Source of the DNA: Bradyrhizobium niftali
Lineage (GTDB): Bacteria; Pseudomonadota; Alphaproteobacteria; Rhizobiales; Xanthobacteraceae
NCBI RefSeq assembly: GCF_004571025.1
Contig: NZ_SPQT01000028.1
Coordinates: 62,001-126,000, forward strand
DNA: 64,000 bases
Direction: 5' to 3'
Below the pieces are notes generated by a model, which ran no database searches, was not told the origin of the DNA, and saw only the letters and a list, made by a program, of their open reading frames with translations. Shown in pieces: positions 52,123 to 60,770 of the stretch (positions are counted from its first letter, which is position 1; each line of letters opens with the position of its first letter). The translations under genes were made by a program, and so were the position numbers.

Positions 52123-55100
52123 ATGGGCATCAACCAGGGTCCGATCAGTCTCGATCAAAAATACACCCAGGACACCGGACACGTCTTCACCACGGGCATC
52201 CAGGCCCTGGTTCGCCTGCCCATGGCCCAGATCCGGCGCGACCGCGCCAATGGCCTCAACACCGCGGGCTTCATCTCCGGCTATCGCGGCTCGCCGCTCG
52301 GCGGCTACGACCAGCAGCTCTTTGCGGCGCGAAAGCATCTCGAGCAGTACAACATCAAGTTCCAGCCCGGCGTGAACGAGGACCTGGCCGCGACCGCCGT
52401 CTGGGGCTCGCAGCAGCTCAACCTCTCGCCCGGCGCCAAGTATGACGGTGTGGTCGGCATCTGGTACGGCAAAGGGCCCGGCGTCGATCGCTGCGGCGAC
52501 GTGTTCCGCCATGGCAATGCCGCGGGCTCGGCCAAGAACGGCGGTGTGCTGTGCCTCGCCGGCGACGACCACGGCGCAAAGTCCTCGACCGTCCCGCATC
52601 AGTCCGACCACGCCTTCATGTCGGCGCTGATGCCGTATCTCTACCCGTCCAGCATCCACGAGATGATCGAGATGGGCCTGCTCGGCATCGCGATGTCGCG
52701 CTACTCGGGCTGCTGGGTCGGCATGAAGGTGATCACGGAGACGGTGGAGACCACCGCCGAGATCGACCTCACCGACGAGATGAAGCCCTTCATCATCCCG
52801 CCTGATTTCGAGCTGCCGCCCGATGGCCTCAATCTGCGCTGGCCCGACGACCGCTTCGAGCAGGACCGCCGCCTCCAGGACTACAAGGGCTTTGCCGCGA
52901 TCGCCTTTGCGCGCGCCAACAAGGTCAACCGCGTCACCATGGATTCGCCGAATGCGCGCTTCGGCATCATGGCGTCCGGCAAGAGCTATGAGGACGTGCG
53001 GCAAGCGCTGCGCGAGCTCGGGATCACCGAGGAAGTGGCCGCCAAGATCGGCCTTCGCCTCTACAAGATCGGCATGCCCTGGCCGCTGGAGCCGGAAGGC
53101 GTGCGCCAGTTCGCGGTCGGGCTCGAGGAAATCTTCATCATCGAAGAGCGGCGCGAGATCGTCGAGAACCAGGTCAAGCAGGAGCTGTTCAACTGGCGCG
53201 ATGACGTCCGTCCGCGCATCGTCGGCAAGATGGACGAGCACGACAAGCGCTTCCTGACCTTCGCCGCCGAGCTCAGCGTCGCCTCGCTTGCGACCTCGAT
53301 CACCGAGCGACTTCTTCGACTTAATCTCAACCCCGAGATCACGGAGATGCTCCGCGTCAAGGCCGACTGGTTCAACGGCCGTCAGGCGACCCAGATGCAG
53401 GCGGTCGCACCCGTCTCCCGAACCCCATATTTCTGCTCCGGCTGCCCCCACAACACATCGACAAAAGTCCCCGAAGGCAGCCGCGCCATGGCCGGCATCG
53501 GCTGTCACTTCATGGCGCTGTGGATGGACCGCTCGACCGAGACGTTCACGCATATGGGCGGCGAGGGCGTACCGTGGGTCGGGATCGCGCCCTTCACCAA
53601 CGAGAACCACATTTTCGCCAATCTCGGCGATGGCACCTATTTCCACTCCGGTCTGCTCGCCATTCGCCAGGCGGTCGCCTCCAAGACCAACATCACCTAC
53701 AAGATCCTCTACAACGACGCCGTCGCCATGACCGGCGGCCAGCGCCATGACGGCGATCTCTCGCCGCAGCAGATTACCTTCCAGCTCCACGCCGAGGGCA
53801 TCCGCGAGATCTATCTGGTCTCGGAAGCGCCCGACACTTATCCCGCCGACACCATCGCGCCCGGCGTGAAGAAGTATCACCGCGACGAACTCGACAGCGT
53901 CATGAAGATGTGCCGCGAGTACAAGGGCACCTCGGCGATCGTGTTCGTGCAGACCTGCGCAGCCGAAAAGCGCCGCCGCCGCAAGCGCGGCCTGATGGAG
54001 GATCCGGCGCGCCGCGTCATGATCAACCCAGCCGTCTGCGAAGGCTGCGGCGACTGCTCGGTGCAGTCGAACTGCATCTCGGTCGAGCCGCTGGAGACCG
54101 AGTTCGGCCGCAAGCGCGCCATCAACCAGTCGTCCTGCAACAAGGACTATTCCTGCGTGAAGGGGTTCTGCCCGTCCTTCGTCACCGTCGACGGCGGCGC
54201 GCCGCGTCACCGCGCGCCGGCCGAGCTTGAAGAGATCGGCGCGCTGCCGGAGCCGGCCTCGCGCCCGACGCTGGACAAGCCCTACAACATCGCCGTCGGC
54301 GGCGTTGGCGGCACCGGCGTGCTCACCATCGGCGCGCTGCTCGGCATGGCCGCCCACATCGAGGGCAAGGCCTCGATGATTCTCGACATGTCGGGCCTCG
54401 CGCAAAAGGGCGGGGCGGTGCTCAGCCACGTCCGCCTGTCGGATCATCCGGCCGAGGTGACGTGTTCGCGCATCGTCACCGGCACGGCAGATCTCGTGCT
54501 CGCCGCCGACGAGGTGGTCGCGGTCGCCAAGGACACCATCTCGCTCTGCGACACCAGCCGCACCCGCGGCATCATCAACAGCCACGTCATTCCCACCGCC
54601 GACTTCGTCCTCAACCGCGACTTCAACTTCCAGACCCGCAAGCTGAACGGATTGCTGGAGACGGCGCTGCACAAGGACTCCGTCTTCTTCGACTTCACCA
54701 AGCCGGCCGAGCAACTCCTCGGCGACAGCATCGCCACCAACATGATGATGATGGGCTACGCCTATCAGAAGGGGCTCTTCCCGCTGTCGGCGGAGTCGAT
54801 CGAGCAGGCGATCGAGGTCAACGGCGTCTCGATCAAGATGAACAAGGAAGCCTTCCGCCTCGGTCGCCTCGCGGTCGCCGATCCCCAGCGTCTTGCGGGC
54901 ATGCTGAAGGGCACGGACGAGGTCGTTGCGCCCAAGACCTTGGACGCAATGACGTTGGACGAGGTCATCGAGCATCGCGCCAAGCACCTGACCGCCTATC
55001 AGAACGGCCGCCTGGCAAAACGCTATCGCAAGCTGGTCGATCAGGTTCGCGATGCCGCGAGGCAAGGGGGCTATGACGATGCACTGCCGCGCGCGGTCGC

Positions 55101-55614
55101 GGTGAACTACGCCAAGCTCCTGGCCTACAAGGACGAATACGAAGTCGCGCGCCTTTTCACCGACGGCGCCTTCGAGCAGCAGCTCCGCGACCAGTTCGAG
55201 GGCGATTTCAAGTTCAGCTTCAATCTCGCGCCGCCGATCCTGGCGAGTGGCGTCGATGCCCTGGGCCGCCCGAAGAAGCGCGCCTTCGGCCCGTGGATGC
55301 TGAAGGTCTTCCGCATGCTGGCGAAGTTCAAGTTCCTGCGCGGCACGCCGTTCGACATCTTCAGCCGCAGCACCGACCGCAAGCTCGAGCGCGATCTGAT
55401 CGTGGGCTACGAAAAGGACGTCGCCACCGTGCTCGGCCTGCTCTCGCCGCTCACGATCGACACCGCGGTGGAATTGCTGTCGCTGCCCGACCGCATCCGC
55501 GGCTACGGCCCGGTGAAGGAGAAGGCGGTCGCCGACGCAAAAGCCCGCTACGCCCAGCTCGCCGCGGACCTCGCGAGCCCGCCGCCCGCGCCGAGGCAGA
55601 TCGCGGCGGAGTAG
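52123..55614 (+). CDS. Fused indolepyruvate:ferredoxin oxidoreductase (IorA-IorB type)
   Basis: Oxidatively decarboxylates aryl 2-oxoacids, such as indolepyruvate or phenylpyruvate, to CoA thioesters with TPP and Fe-S clusters. The 1163-residue protein fuses all parts: pyrimidine-binding domain (TGIQALVRLPMAQIRRDR), TPP-binding segment GDGTYFHSGLL and NDAVAMTGGQRHDGD, two cysteine groups CEGCGDCSVQSNC (near residue 639) and CNKDYSCVKGFC, and gamma-like domain GGVGGTGVLTIGALLGMAA. The start ATG follows AAAGAGGACAGC. CoA products might feed the beta-oxidation-like cluster downstream (inference). Confidence 0.93.
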   Translation: MGINQGPISLDQKYTQDTGHVFTTGIQALVRLPMAQIRRDRANGLNTAGFISGYRGSPLGGYDQQLFAARKHLEQYNIKFQPGVNEDLAATAVWGSQQLNLSPGAKYDGVVGIWYGKGPGVDRCGDVFRHGNAAGSAKNGGVLCLAGDDHGAKSSTVPHQSDHAFMSALMPYLYPSSIHEMIEMGLLGIAMSRYSGCWVGMKVITETVETTAEIDLTDEMKPFIIPPDFELPPDGLNLRWPDDRFEQDRRLQDYKGFAAIAFARANKVNRVTMDSPNARFGIMASGKSYEDVRQALRELGITEEVAAKIGLRLYKIGMPWPLEPEGVRQFAVGLEEIFIIEERREIVENQVKQELFNWRDDVRPRIVGKMDEHDKRFLTFAAELSVASLATSITERLLRLNLNPEITEMLRVKADWFNGRQATQMQAVAPVSRTPYFCSGCPHNTSTKVPEGSRAMAGIGCHFMALWMDRSTETFTHMGGEGVPWVGIAPFTNENHIFANLGDGTYFHSGLLAIRQAVASKTNITYKILYNDAVAMTGGQRHDGDLSPQQITFQLHAEGIREIYLVSEAPDTYPADTIAPGVKKYHRDELDSVMKMCREYKGTSAIVFVQTCAAEKRRRRKRGLMEDPARRVMINPAVCEGCGDCSVQSNCISVEPLETEFGRKRAINQSSCNKDYSCVKGFCPSFVTVDGGAPRHRAPAELEEIGALPEPASRPTLDKPYNIAVGGVGGTGVLTIGALLGMAAHIEGKASMILDMSGLAQKGGAVLSHVRLSDHPAEVTCSRIVTGTADLVLAADEVVAVAKDTISLCDTSRTRGIINSHVIPTADFVLNRDFNFQTRKLNGLLETALHKDSVFFDFTKPAEQLLGDSIATNMMMMGYAYQKGLFPLSAESIEQAIEVNGVSIKMNKEAFRLGRLAVADPQRLAGMLKGTDEVVAPKTLDAMTLDEVIEHRAKHLTAYQNGRLAKRYRKLVDQVRDAARQGGYDDALPRAVAVNYAKLLAYKDEYEVARLFTDGAFEQQLRDQFEGDFKFSFNLAPPILASGVDALGRPKKRAFGPWMLKVFRMLAKFKFLRGTPFDIFSRSTDRKLERDLIVGYEKDVATVLGLLSPLTIDTAVELLSLPDRIRGYGPVKEKAVADAKARYAQLAADLASPPPAPRQIAAE

Positions 55615-55639
55615 GGCGGTCTCGACGCGAACGCAGTGC

Positions 55640-55730
55640 GTAGGGTGGGTTAGCGTCAGCGTAACCCACCACTTCTGCCTCCTTGGAAACTAAAGAGGTG
55701 GGTTACGCCTTCGGCTAACCCACCCTACGA
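55640..55730. repeat. Palindromic repeat TAGGGTGGGTTA type (copy 3)
   Basis: GTAGGGTGGGTTAGC and GCTAACCCACCCTACGA are exact inverted ends, with AGCGTAACCCACC and GGTGGGTTACGCC inside. The cleanest copy in the window. Confidence 0.92.
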
Positions 55731-55841
55731 TTTCCTGTTTGAAATCAACCACCGTTCTACTGTGCATGGGGTTGTTTTCGCGAAATCGAAATCGCTTGTG
55801 CCGTCGGGCAAGACACCTTTAGGATTTTGGTCGTCGCATCC

Positions 55842-55922
55842 CTCATTGCGAGCGCAGCGAAGCAATCCAGAAATGCATCCGCGGATATCCTCCTGGATTG
55901 CTTCGCTGCGCTCGCAATGACG
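55842..55922. repeat. Palindromic repeat CATTGCGAGCGCAGCGAAGC (copy 3)
   Basis: CTCATTGCGAGCGCAGCG and CGCTGCGCTCGCAATGACG, with GAAGCAATCCAG and CTGGATTGCTTC inside. It lies 143 bases before the thiolase start. Confidence 0.92.
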
Positions 55923-56065
55923 ATGCGGAGGCAGGCGAGATTAGACCCCACTTGCGCCAAGCCGCTGCCCTCTCGCCCGACGGAATATTTCCGCGCTTGC
56001 CAAGCTGGCCCCCGCGGTTCAGAAAAACGGAGCAAGAAGAAACGCGAGCGCGGAGACCTGACGTT

Positions 56066-57223
56066 TTGACCATCAAGGGCAAGGCCTACATTGCCGGGAT
56101 CTACGAACACCCGACCCGGCATGCGCCGGACAAATCCACCGCCCAGCTCCATGCCGAGGTCGCCAAGGGCGCGATCGAGGATGCCGGGCTCTCCAAGGAC
56201 GATGTCGACGGCTATTTCTGCGCGGGCGACGCGCCCGGCGGCGCCTGGCCGATGGTCGACTATCTCGGCCTGAACACCAAAAAGCTCCGTCACGTCGATT
56301 CCACGGAGACCGGCGGCTGTTCCTACATCATCCATCTCGGCCATGCTGCGGAAGCAATTGCCGCGGGAAAATGCTCGATCGCGCTGATCACGCTGGCCGG
56401 CAAGCCGCGCACCGGCGTGATGCCGCCGCGCGCGGCCGGCGCCGAAGCCGATTTCGAGTCCGCTTACGGCGCGACCACGCACAATGCCTATGGCATGTGT
56501 GCCATGCGCCATATGCACGACTATGGCACCACCTCCGAGCAGCTCGCCTGGATCAAGGTCGCGGCCTCGCACCACGCGCAGTACAATCCGCATGCGATGC
56601 TCAAGGACGTCGTCACCGTCGAGGACGTCCTGAATTCGCCGATGATCTCCGATCCCTTGCATCGCATGGATTGCTGCGTCGTCTCCGACGGCGGCGGCGC
56701 GCTGATCGTGACGACGCCGGAGATCGCCAGGAGCCTGAAGAAGCCGCTGGTCAAGCTGATCGGCCATGGCGAGGCGATGAAGGGCCCGCGCGGCGGCAAG
56801 GATCTCGATCTCACTTACTCCGCGGGAATCTGGTCCGGCCCGCGTGCGTTCGAGGAAGCCGGCATCACGCCGAAGGACATCAAATACGCCTCGATCTACG
56901 ACAGCTTCACCATCACCGTGCTGATGCAGCTCGAGGATCTCGGCTTCTGCAAGAAAGGCGAGGGCGGCAAGTTCGTCGCCGACGGCAATCTGATTTCGGG
57001 CGTCGGCAAGCTGCCGTTCAACACCGATGGCGGTGGGCTCTGCAGCAACCACCCGGTCAACCGTGGCGGCATGACCAAGATCATCGAGGCGGTCAGGCAG
57101 CTGCGCGGCGAGGCGCATCCGAAAGTGCAAGTGCCGAACTGCGATCTCGCCATCGCTCACGGCACCGGCGGCCTTCTGGGCGTGCGCCACGCCGCGTCGA
57201 CGGCCATTCTGGAGCGCGTGTGA
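56066..57223 (+). CDS. Thiolase / acetyl-CoA acetyltransferase family protein (SCP-x type)
   Basis: A 385-residue thiolase of the lipid-transfer class. The start is TTG at 56066 after GGAGACC, giving MTIKGKAYIAGIYEHPTRHA; no ATG lies in frame before the repeats. The probable nucleophile Cys is in ETGGCSYIIHLGHAAEA, and the C-terminal GGGLCSNHPVNRGGMTKII and HGTGGLLGVRHAASTAIL correspond to the NPSGGLLSxGHP and CxGGGQG regions in diverged form. Its immediate partner, a Zn-ribbon OB protein, shares the stop/start bases. It probably cleaves CoA thioesters or aldol-type substrates (inference). Confidence 0.88.
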   Translation: MTIKGKAYIAGIYEHPTRHAPDKSTAQLHAEVAKGAIEDAGLSKDDVDGYFCAGDAPGGAWPMVDYLGLNTKKLRHVDSTETGGCSYIIHLGHAAEAIAAGKCSIALITLAGKPRTGVMPPRAAGAEADFESAYGATTHNAYGMCAMRHMHDYGTTSEQLAWIKVAASHHAQYNPHAMLKDVVTVEDVLNSPMISDPLHRMDCCVVSDGGGALIVTTPEIARSLKKPLVKLIGHGEAMKGPRGGKDLDLTYSAGIWSGPRAFEEAGITPKDIKYASIYDSFTITVLMQLEDLGFCKKGEGGKFVADGNLISGVGKLPFNTDGGGLCSNHPVNRGGMTKIIEAVRQLRGEAHPKVQVPNCDLAIAHGTGGLLGVRHAASTAILERV

Positions 57224-57612
57224 TGAGTGAAGCGAAGAAATATCCGGCTCCCGTGACGAACCCCGAGACCGCCGCGTTCTGGGACGCCGCGAAGCAGGGC
57301 AAGTTCATGATCAAGCGCTGCACCGCCTGCGGTGAAGCGCATTACTTCCCGCGCTCGATCTGCCCGTTCTGCTACTCCGACAAGACGGTGTGGGAGGAGG
57401 CTTCGGGCGAGGGCACGATCTACACCTGGAGCCTGATGCGGAAGTCGCCGACCGGCCCTTACGCCATCGGCTACGTCACGCTGAAGGAAGGCCCGTCGGT
57501 GCAGACCAACTTCGTCGATTGCGATCTCGAGAAGCTGAAGATCGGCCAGAAGGTGAAGGTGGTGTTCAAGCCGACCGACGGCGCGCCGCTGCCGTTCTTC
57601 ACGCCGGTGTAG
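57223..57612 (+). CDS. Zn-ribbon/OB-fold (DUF35-type) thiolase partner
   Basis: A 129-residue protein. A zinc ribbon with Cys33-Cys36 (CTAC) and Cys47-Cys50 (CPFC) precedes an OB-fold (SGEGTIYTWSLMRKSPTGPY, YAIGYVTLKEGPSVQTNFVD). DUF35 proteins bind SCP-x thiolases and can act as Ltp aldolase cofactors. The start overlaps the thiolase stop by one base, supporting a complex. Confidence 0.93.
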   Translation: MSEAKKYPAPVTNPETAAFWDAAKQGKFMIKRCTACGEAHYFPRSICPFCYSDKTVWEEASGEGTIYTWSLMRKSPTGPYAIGYVTLKEGPSVQTNFVDCDLEKLKIGQKVKVVFKPTDGAPLPFFTPV

Positions 57613-57617
57613 GGCGG

Positions 57618-57736
57618 TCCTCATCCTGAGGAGCTTGCGAAGCAAGCGTCTCGAAGGATGGCCACGGCAAAGAAGCGTTTCGGGCATCCTCATGGTTCGA
57701 GACGGCGCAAGAGCGCCTCCTCACCATGAGGATGAG
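57618..57736. repeat. Repeat CCTCATCCTGAGGAGC type (copy 3)
   Basis: CCTCATCCTGAGGAGCTTGCG and CGTCTCGAAGGATG, then CATCCTCATGGTTCGAGACG and CTCCTCACCATGAGGATG. Same modules as 33235 and 47271, between the DUF35 and MaoC genes. Confidence 0.85.
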
Positions 57737-57761
57737 AACCACCGGGGAGGAAACAAACAAA

Positions 57762-58622
57762 ATGTCCGCCAGATATGAAGAACTCAAAGGCCTGAAAAAC
57801 ATCGGCCAGAAATACGCCTACAGCGATCGCGAGGTGATGCTGTACGCCTACGGCATCGGGCTCGGTGCCGATCCGATGGACGAGAACGAGCTCGCCTTCG
57901 TCAACGAGGGCACGCTGACGCCGCGGCCGCTGAAGGTGGTGCCGACCTTCGCCTCCGTTGCGGCGTGGGGCTCGGGGCCGGGCGAGATGAACCTCAACCG
58001 CGTGATGGTGGTCGACGGCGAGCGCGACATCACCTTTCACCAGCCCCTGCCGGTGGCCGCGCACATCACCGCCGACTCCACGGTGCTCGAGGTCTACGAC
58101 AAGGGCAAGGACAGGGGCGTCGTCATCAGCCACCAGACCGTGCTGAAGAACGAGAAGGGCGAGAAGCTCGCAACGCTGGTCGCCTCGCGCTTCGCCCGCG
58201 GCGATGGCGGTTTTGGCGGCCCGAACCTGACCCAGCCCGATCCGCACAAGATCCCCTCGCGCAGCCCCGACAAGACCATCGACATCACGACGCGTCCCGA
58301 CCAGGCACTGGTCTATCGCCTGTGTGGCGACCGCAACCCGCTGCACAGCGATCCCGAATTTGCCAAGAAGGCCGGCTTTCCGCGTCCGATCCTGCACGGC
58401 ATGTGCACTTACGGCATCACCTGCCGCGGCGTGCTCCAGACCTACGCCGACTACGACGCCAGCGCCTTCCGTCAGCACGTCGCGCGGTTCTCCTCGCCGG
58501 TCTATCCCGGCGAGACTGTGACCATGGACCTCTGGAAGGACGGCAGCGTGATCTCGTTCGAAGCCAAGGTGAAGTCGCGCGGCGTCACCGTGATCAAGAA
58601 TGGGAAGACGGTGCTGGGTTAG
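57762..58622 (+). CDS. Hydratase 2 / MaoC-family dehydratase
   Basis: Adds water to trans-2-enoyl-CoA to give the (R)-3-hydroxyacyl form. The 286-residue protein is a double hot dog of the eukaryote-type hydratase 2: N-half YSDREVMLYAYGIGLGADP, C-half with the signature YRLCGDRNPLHSDPEFAKKA, where Asp and His are the catalytic pair, then PRPILHGMCTYG. ATG 57762 is preceded by GGGGAGG. It pairs functionally with the SDR gene 180 bases downstream, as in multifunctional enzyme 2. Confidence 0.95.
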   Translation: MSARYEELKGLKNIGQKYAYSDREVMLYAYGIGLGADPMDENELAFVNEGTLTPRPLKVVPTFASVAAWGSGPGEMNLNRVMVVDGERDITFHQPLPVAAHITADSTVLEVYDKGKDRGVVISHQTVLKNEKGEKLATLVASRFARGDGGFGGPNLTQPDPHKIPSRSPDKTIDITTRPDQALVYRLCGDRNPLHSDPEFAKKAGFPRPILHGMCTYGITCRGVLQTYADYDASAFRQHVARFSSPVYPGETVTMDLWKDGSVISFEAKVKSRGVTVIKNGKTVLG

Positions 58623-58630
58623 GTCGGTCT

Positions 58631-58756
58631 CGTGCCCCGGACGCAGCGCAGCACGCAGTGATGCGCTGCTGAGCCGGGGCCCAGAGGACGTAGCAAGGAA
58701 CTGGATCCCGGCTCTGCGACGCAGCGTTTCACGCTGCATCGCGTCCGGGACACGAG
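58631..58756. repeat. Palindromic repeat GTGCCCCGGACGC / GCGTCCGGGACAC
   Basis: The outer ends CGTGCCCCGGACGC and GCGTCCGGGACACG are inverted with one mismatch, and the inside carries AGCGCAGCACGCAGTGATGCGCTGCT and GCCGGGGC parts. It fills the hydratase-SDR gap. Confidence 0.8.
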
Positions 58757-58802
58757 AGAACAAGGGACACGAGAGAAGAAAAACAAACAGGGAGAAGCCA
58801 CC

Positions 58803-59681
58803 ATGGGACTACTCGACGGCAAGGTTGCGCTGATCACCGGTGCGGGCGGCGGGCTCGGTGAGGCCTATGCGAAGCTGTTCGCGCGGGAAGGGGCTTCCGT
58901 CGTCGTCAACGATCTCGGCGGCCCCCGCGACGGCTCGGGCGCCGACAAGTCGATGGCGCAGCTCGTGGTGGACGCGATCAAGGCCGAGGGCGGCAAAGCG
59001 GTCGCCAACGGCGCCGACATCTCCACCATGGAGGGCGGCCAGTCGGTGTTCGACGACGCCATCAGGCATTTCGGCCGCGCCGACATCCTCGTCAACAATG
59101 CCGGCATCTTGCGCGACCAGACCTTCGCCAAGGCCTCCGAGGCCGACTGGGACAAGGTCATCAAGGTGCATCTGAAGGGTACCTTTTGTTGCACCATGCC
59201 AGTGTTTCGCTGGATGCGGGAAAACGGCGGTGGCGTCATCGTCAACACCTCCTCGACATCAGGGCTGATCGGCAATTTCGGGCAGACCAATTACGGCGCG
59301 GCCAAGGGCGGCATCTGGGGCCTGTCCAACGTGCTGGCGATCGAGGGCCGCAAGTACAACATCCGGATCTGGACGCTGGCCCCGGGTGCCCTGACCCGCA
59401 TGACCGCAGACCTGCCCCGCTATCAGGAGAACCCCTCGGCGGCGCTCGGGCCGGACGGCATCGCGCCGGCCGTGCTATACATGGTCAGCGACTTGTCGGG
59501 CGACCAGACCGGCAAGGTGCTGGGCGTGTCCGGGCCCCGCGGCGTGCGCGAAATGCGGATGATGGAAATGGAAGGCTGGAAACCGCCGCACGCGGGCTGG
59601 CAGGCCCAGGACATCGCCGATCATGCCAGGGAGATCTTCTTCTCCGAGGAGCAGATCAAGATGGGGGCGCGGCGGTTTTAG
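58803..59681 (+). CDS. HSD17B4-type SDR (3-hydroxyacyl-CoA dehydrogenase)
   Basis: A 292-residue SDR with MGLLDGKVALITGAGGGLGE, cofactor motif TGAGGGLG, VVNDLGGPRDGSGADKSMAQ, NNAG at VNNAGILRDQTFA, Ser in NTSSTSG and the YGAAK tetrad. The GGxxDGSG insert is the hallmark of the dehydrogenase unit of peroxisomal multifunctional enzyme 2. It probably oxidises the (R)-3-hydroxyacyl-CoA made by the hydratase (inference). Confidence 0.94.
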   Translation: MGLLDGKVALITGAGGGLGEAYAKLFAREGASVVVNDLGGPRDGSGADKSMAQLVVDAIKAEGGKAVANGADISTMEGGQSVFDDAIRHFGRADILVNNAGILRDQTFAKASEADWDKVIKVHLKGTFCCTMPVFRWMRENGGGVIVNTSSTSGLIGNFGQTNYGAAKGGIWGLSNVLAIEGRKYNIRIWTLAPGALTRMTADLPRYQENPSAALGPDGIAPAVLYMVSDLSGDQTGKVLGVSGPRGVREMRMMEMEGWKPPHAGWQAQDIADHAREIFFSEEQIKMGARRF

Positions 59682-59688
59682 CCCAACT

Positions 59689-59787
59689 GTCATTCCGGGG
59701 CGCGACGAAGTCGCGAGCCCGGAATCCATAACCACCAGCCGGGGTTATGGATTCCGGGCCTGTCCCTTCGGGCCATCCCGGAATGAC
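59689..59787. repeat. Palindromic repeat GTCATTCCGGGGC (copy 3)
   Basis: GTCATTCCGGGGCGCG and ATCCCGGAATGACG ends; GAATCCATAACC/GGTTATGGATTC is a perfect 12-base inner stem. Between the SDR and DapA-type genes. Confidence 0.9.
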
Positions 59788-59812
59788 GAATAGAGAGAGA
59801 CAAGGAAAGACG

Positions 59813-60766
59813 ATGAAACTGACCGCCGACGCCAAGGGTACCTTCGCAATCGCGCCGACGCCGTTCCACGACGACGGCCGGATCGACGAGCGCTCGATCG
59901 ACCGCCTGACCGATTTCTACGAGGAGGTCGGCTGCGATGGCGTCACGGTGCTGGGCATCCTTGGCGAGGCGCCGAAGCTCGATGCCGCCGAGGCCGAGCA
60001 GGTGGCGGTTCGCTTCGTCAAGCGGGCCAAGAAGATGCAGGTGATCGTCGGCGTCTCCGCGCCAGGCTTTGCCACCATGCGCTCGCTGGCGAAGGCCTCG
60101 ATGGACGCGGGCGCCGCCGGCGTCATGATCGCGCCGCCGCCCTCGCTCCGCACCGACGATCAGATCGTCGGTTATTTCAAGCAGGCGGCCGAGGCCATCG
60201 GCCCCGAAGTGCCCTGGGTGCTTCAGGACTATCCGCTGACCTTGCAGGTGGTGTTCACCCCGGCCGTGATCCGCAAGATCGTCATGGACAATCCGAACTG
60301 CGTGATGCTCAAGCACGAGGACTGGCCGGGACTGGAGAAGATCACGACGTTGCGCGGCTTCCAGAAGGACGGCTCGCTCCGCCCGCTCTCGATCCTCTGC
60401 GGCAATGGCGGCACGTTCCTGGATTTCGAGATGGAGCGCGGCGCCGACGGTGCCATGACCGGCTATGCGTTCCCCGAGTTGTTGATCGACGTCGTGAACC
60501 TCTCCAAGGCCGGCAAGCGCGATGCCGCGCATGATCTGTTCGACGCGCATCTGCCGCTGATCCGTTACGAGCAGCAGCCGGGCGCGGGCCTCGCCGTGCG
60601 CAAACACGTGCTCCAGAAGCGCGGCATCATCGCCTCCAGCGCGCAGCGCAAGCCCGGCGCGACGATCACGGCGACGGCGAAGGCCGAGGTCGAGTATCTG
60701 CTGTCGCGCGTGGCGAAGGTCGACAAGCGCGCCAATCTCCAGCCGCAATCCAGCGCCGCAGGTTAG
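59813..60766 (+). CDS. DapA-family (dihydrodipicolinate synthase/N-acetylneuraminate lyase) aldolase
   Basis: A 317-residue TIM-barrel class I aldolase. It starts MKLTADAKGTFAIAPTPFHD, then GVTVLGILGEAPKL, LQDYPLTLQ (catalytic-Tyr region) and CVMLKHEDWPG with the Schiff-base Lys. The end has AGAGLAVRKHVLQKRG. DapA itself has about 290 residues with a YNPP motif, so this is a different subfamily, probably an acid/hydroxyacid lyase in the catabolic cluster (inference). Confidence 0.9.
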   Translation: MKLTADAKGTFAIAPTPFHDDGRIDERSIDRLTDFYEEVGCDGVTVLGILGEAPKLDAAEAEQVAVRFVKRAKKMQVIVGVSAPGFATMRSLAKASMDAGAAGVMIAPPPSLRTDDQIVGYFKQAAEAIGPEVPWVLQDYPLTLQVVFTPAVIRKIVMDNPNCVMLKHEDWPGLEKITTLRGFQKDGSLRPLSILCGNGGTFLDFEMERGADGAMTGYAFPELLIDVVNLSKAGKRDAAHDLFDAHLPLIRYEQQPGAGLAVRKHVLQKRGIIASSAQRKPGATITATAKAEVEYLLSRVAKVDKRANLQPQSSAAG

Positions 60767-60770
60767 TTGA

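Larger units (their letters stand above)
55615..56065. other. 451-base region of repeats before the thiolase gene
   Basis: No ORF with coding character. It holds two palindromic repeats (55640-55730 and 55842-55922). The rest, including TGGTTGTTTTCGCGAAATCG-like stretches near 55768, may carry the thiolase promoter; no clear boxes seen. Confidence 0.6.

Noticed and set aside
52081..55065. A 994-residue open frame on the minus strand over the indolepyruvate oxidoreductase
   Set aside because: It is a high-GC third-position shadow of the plus-strand gene: no RBS, an arginine- and histidine-rich nonsense composition, and the plus strand has clear domain motifs.
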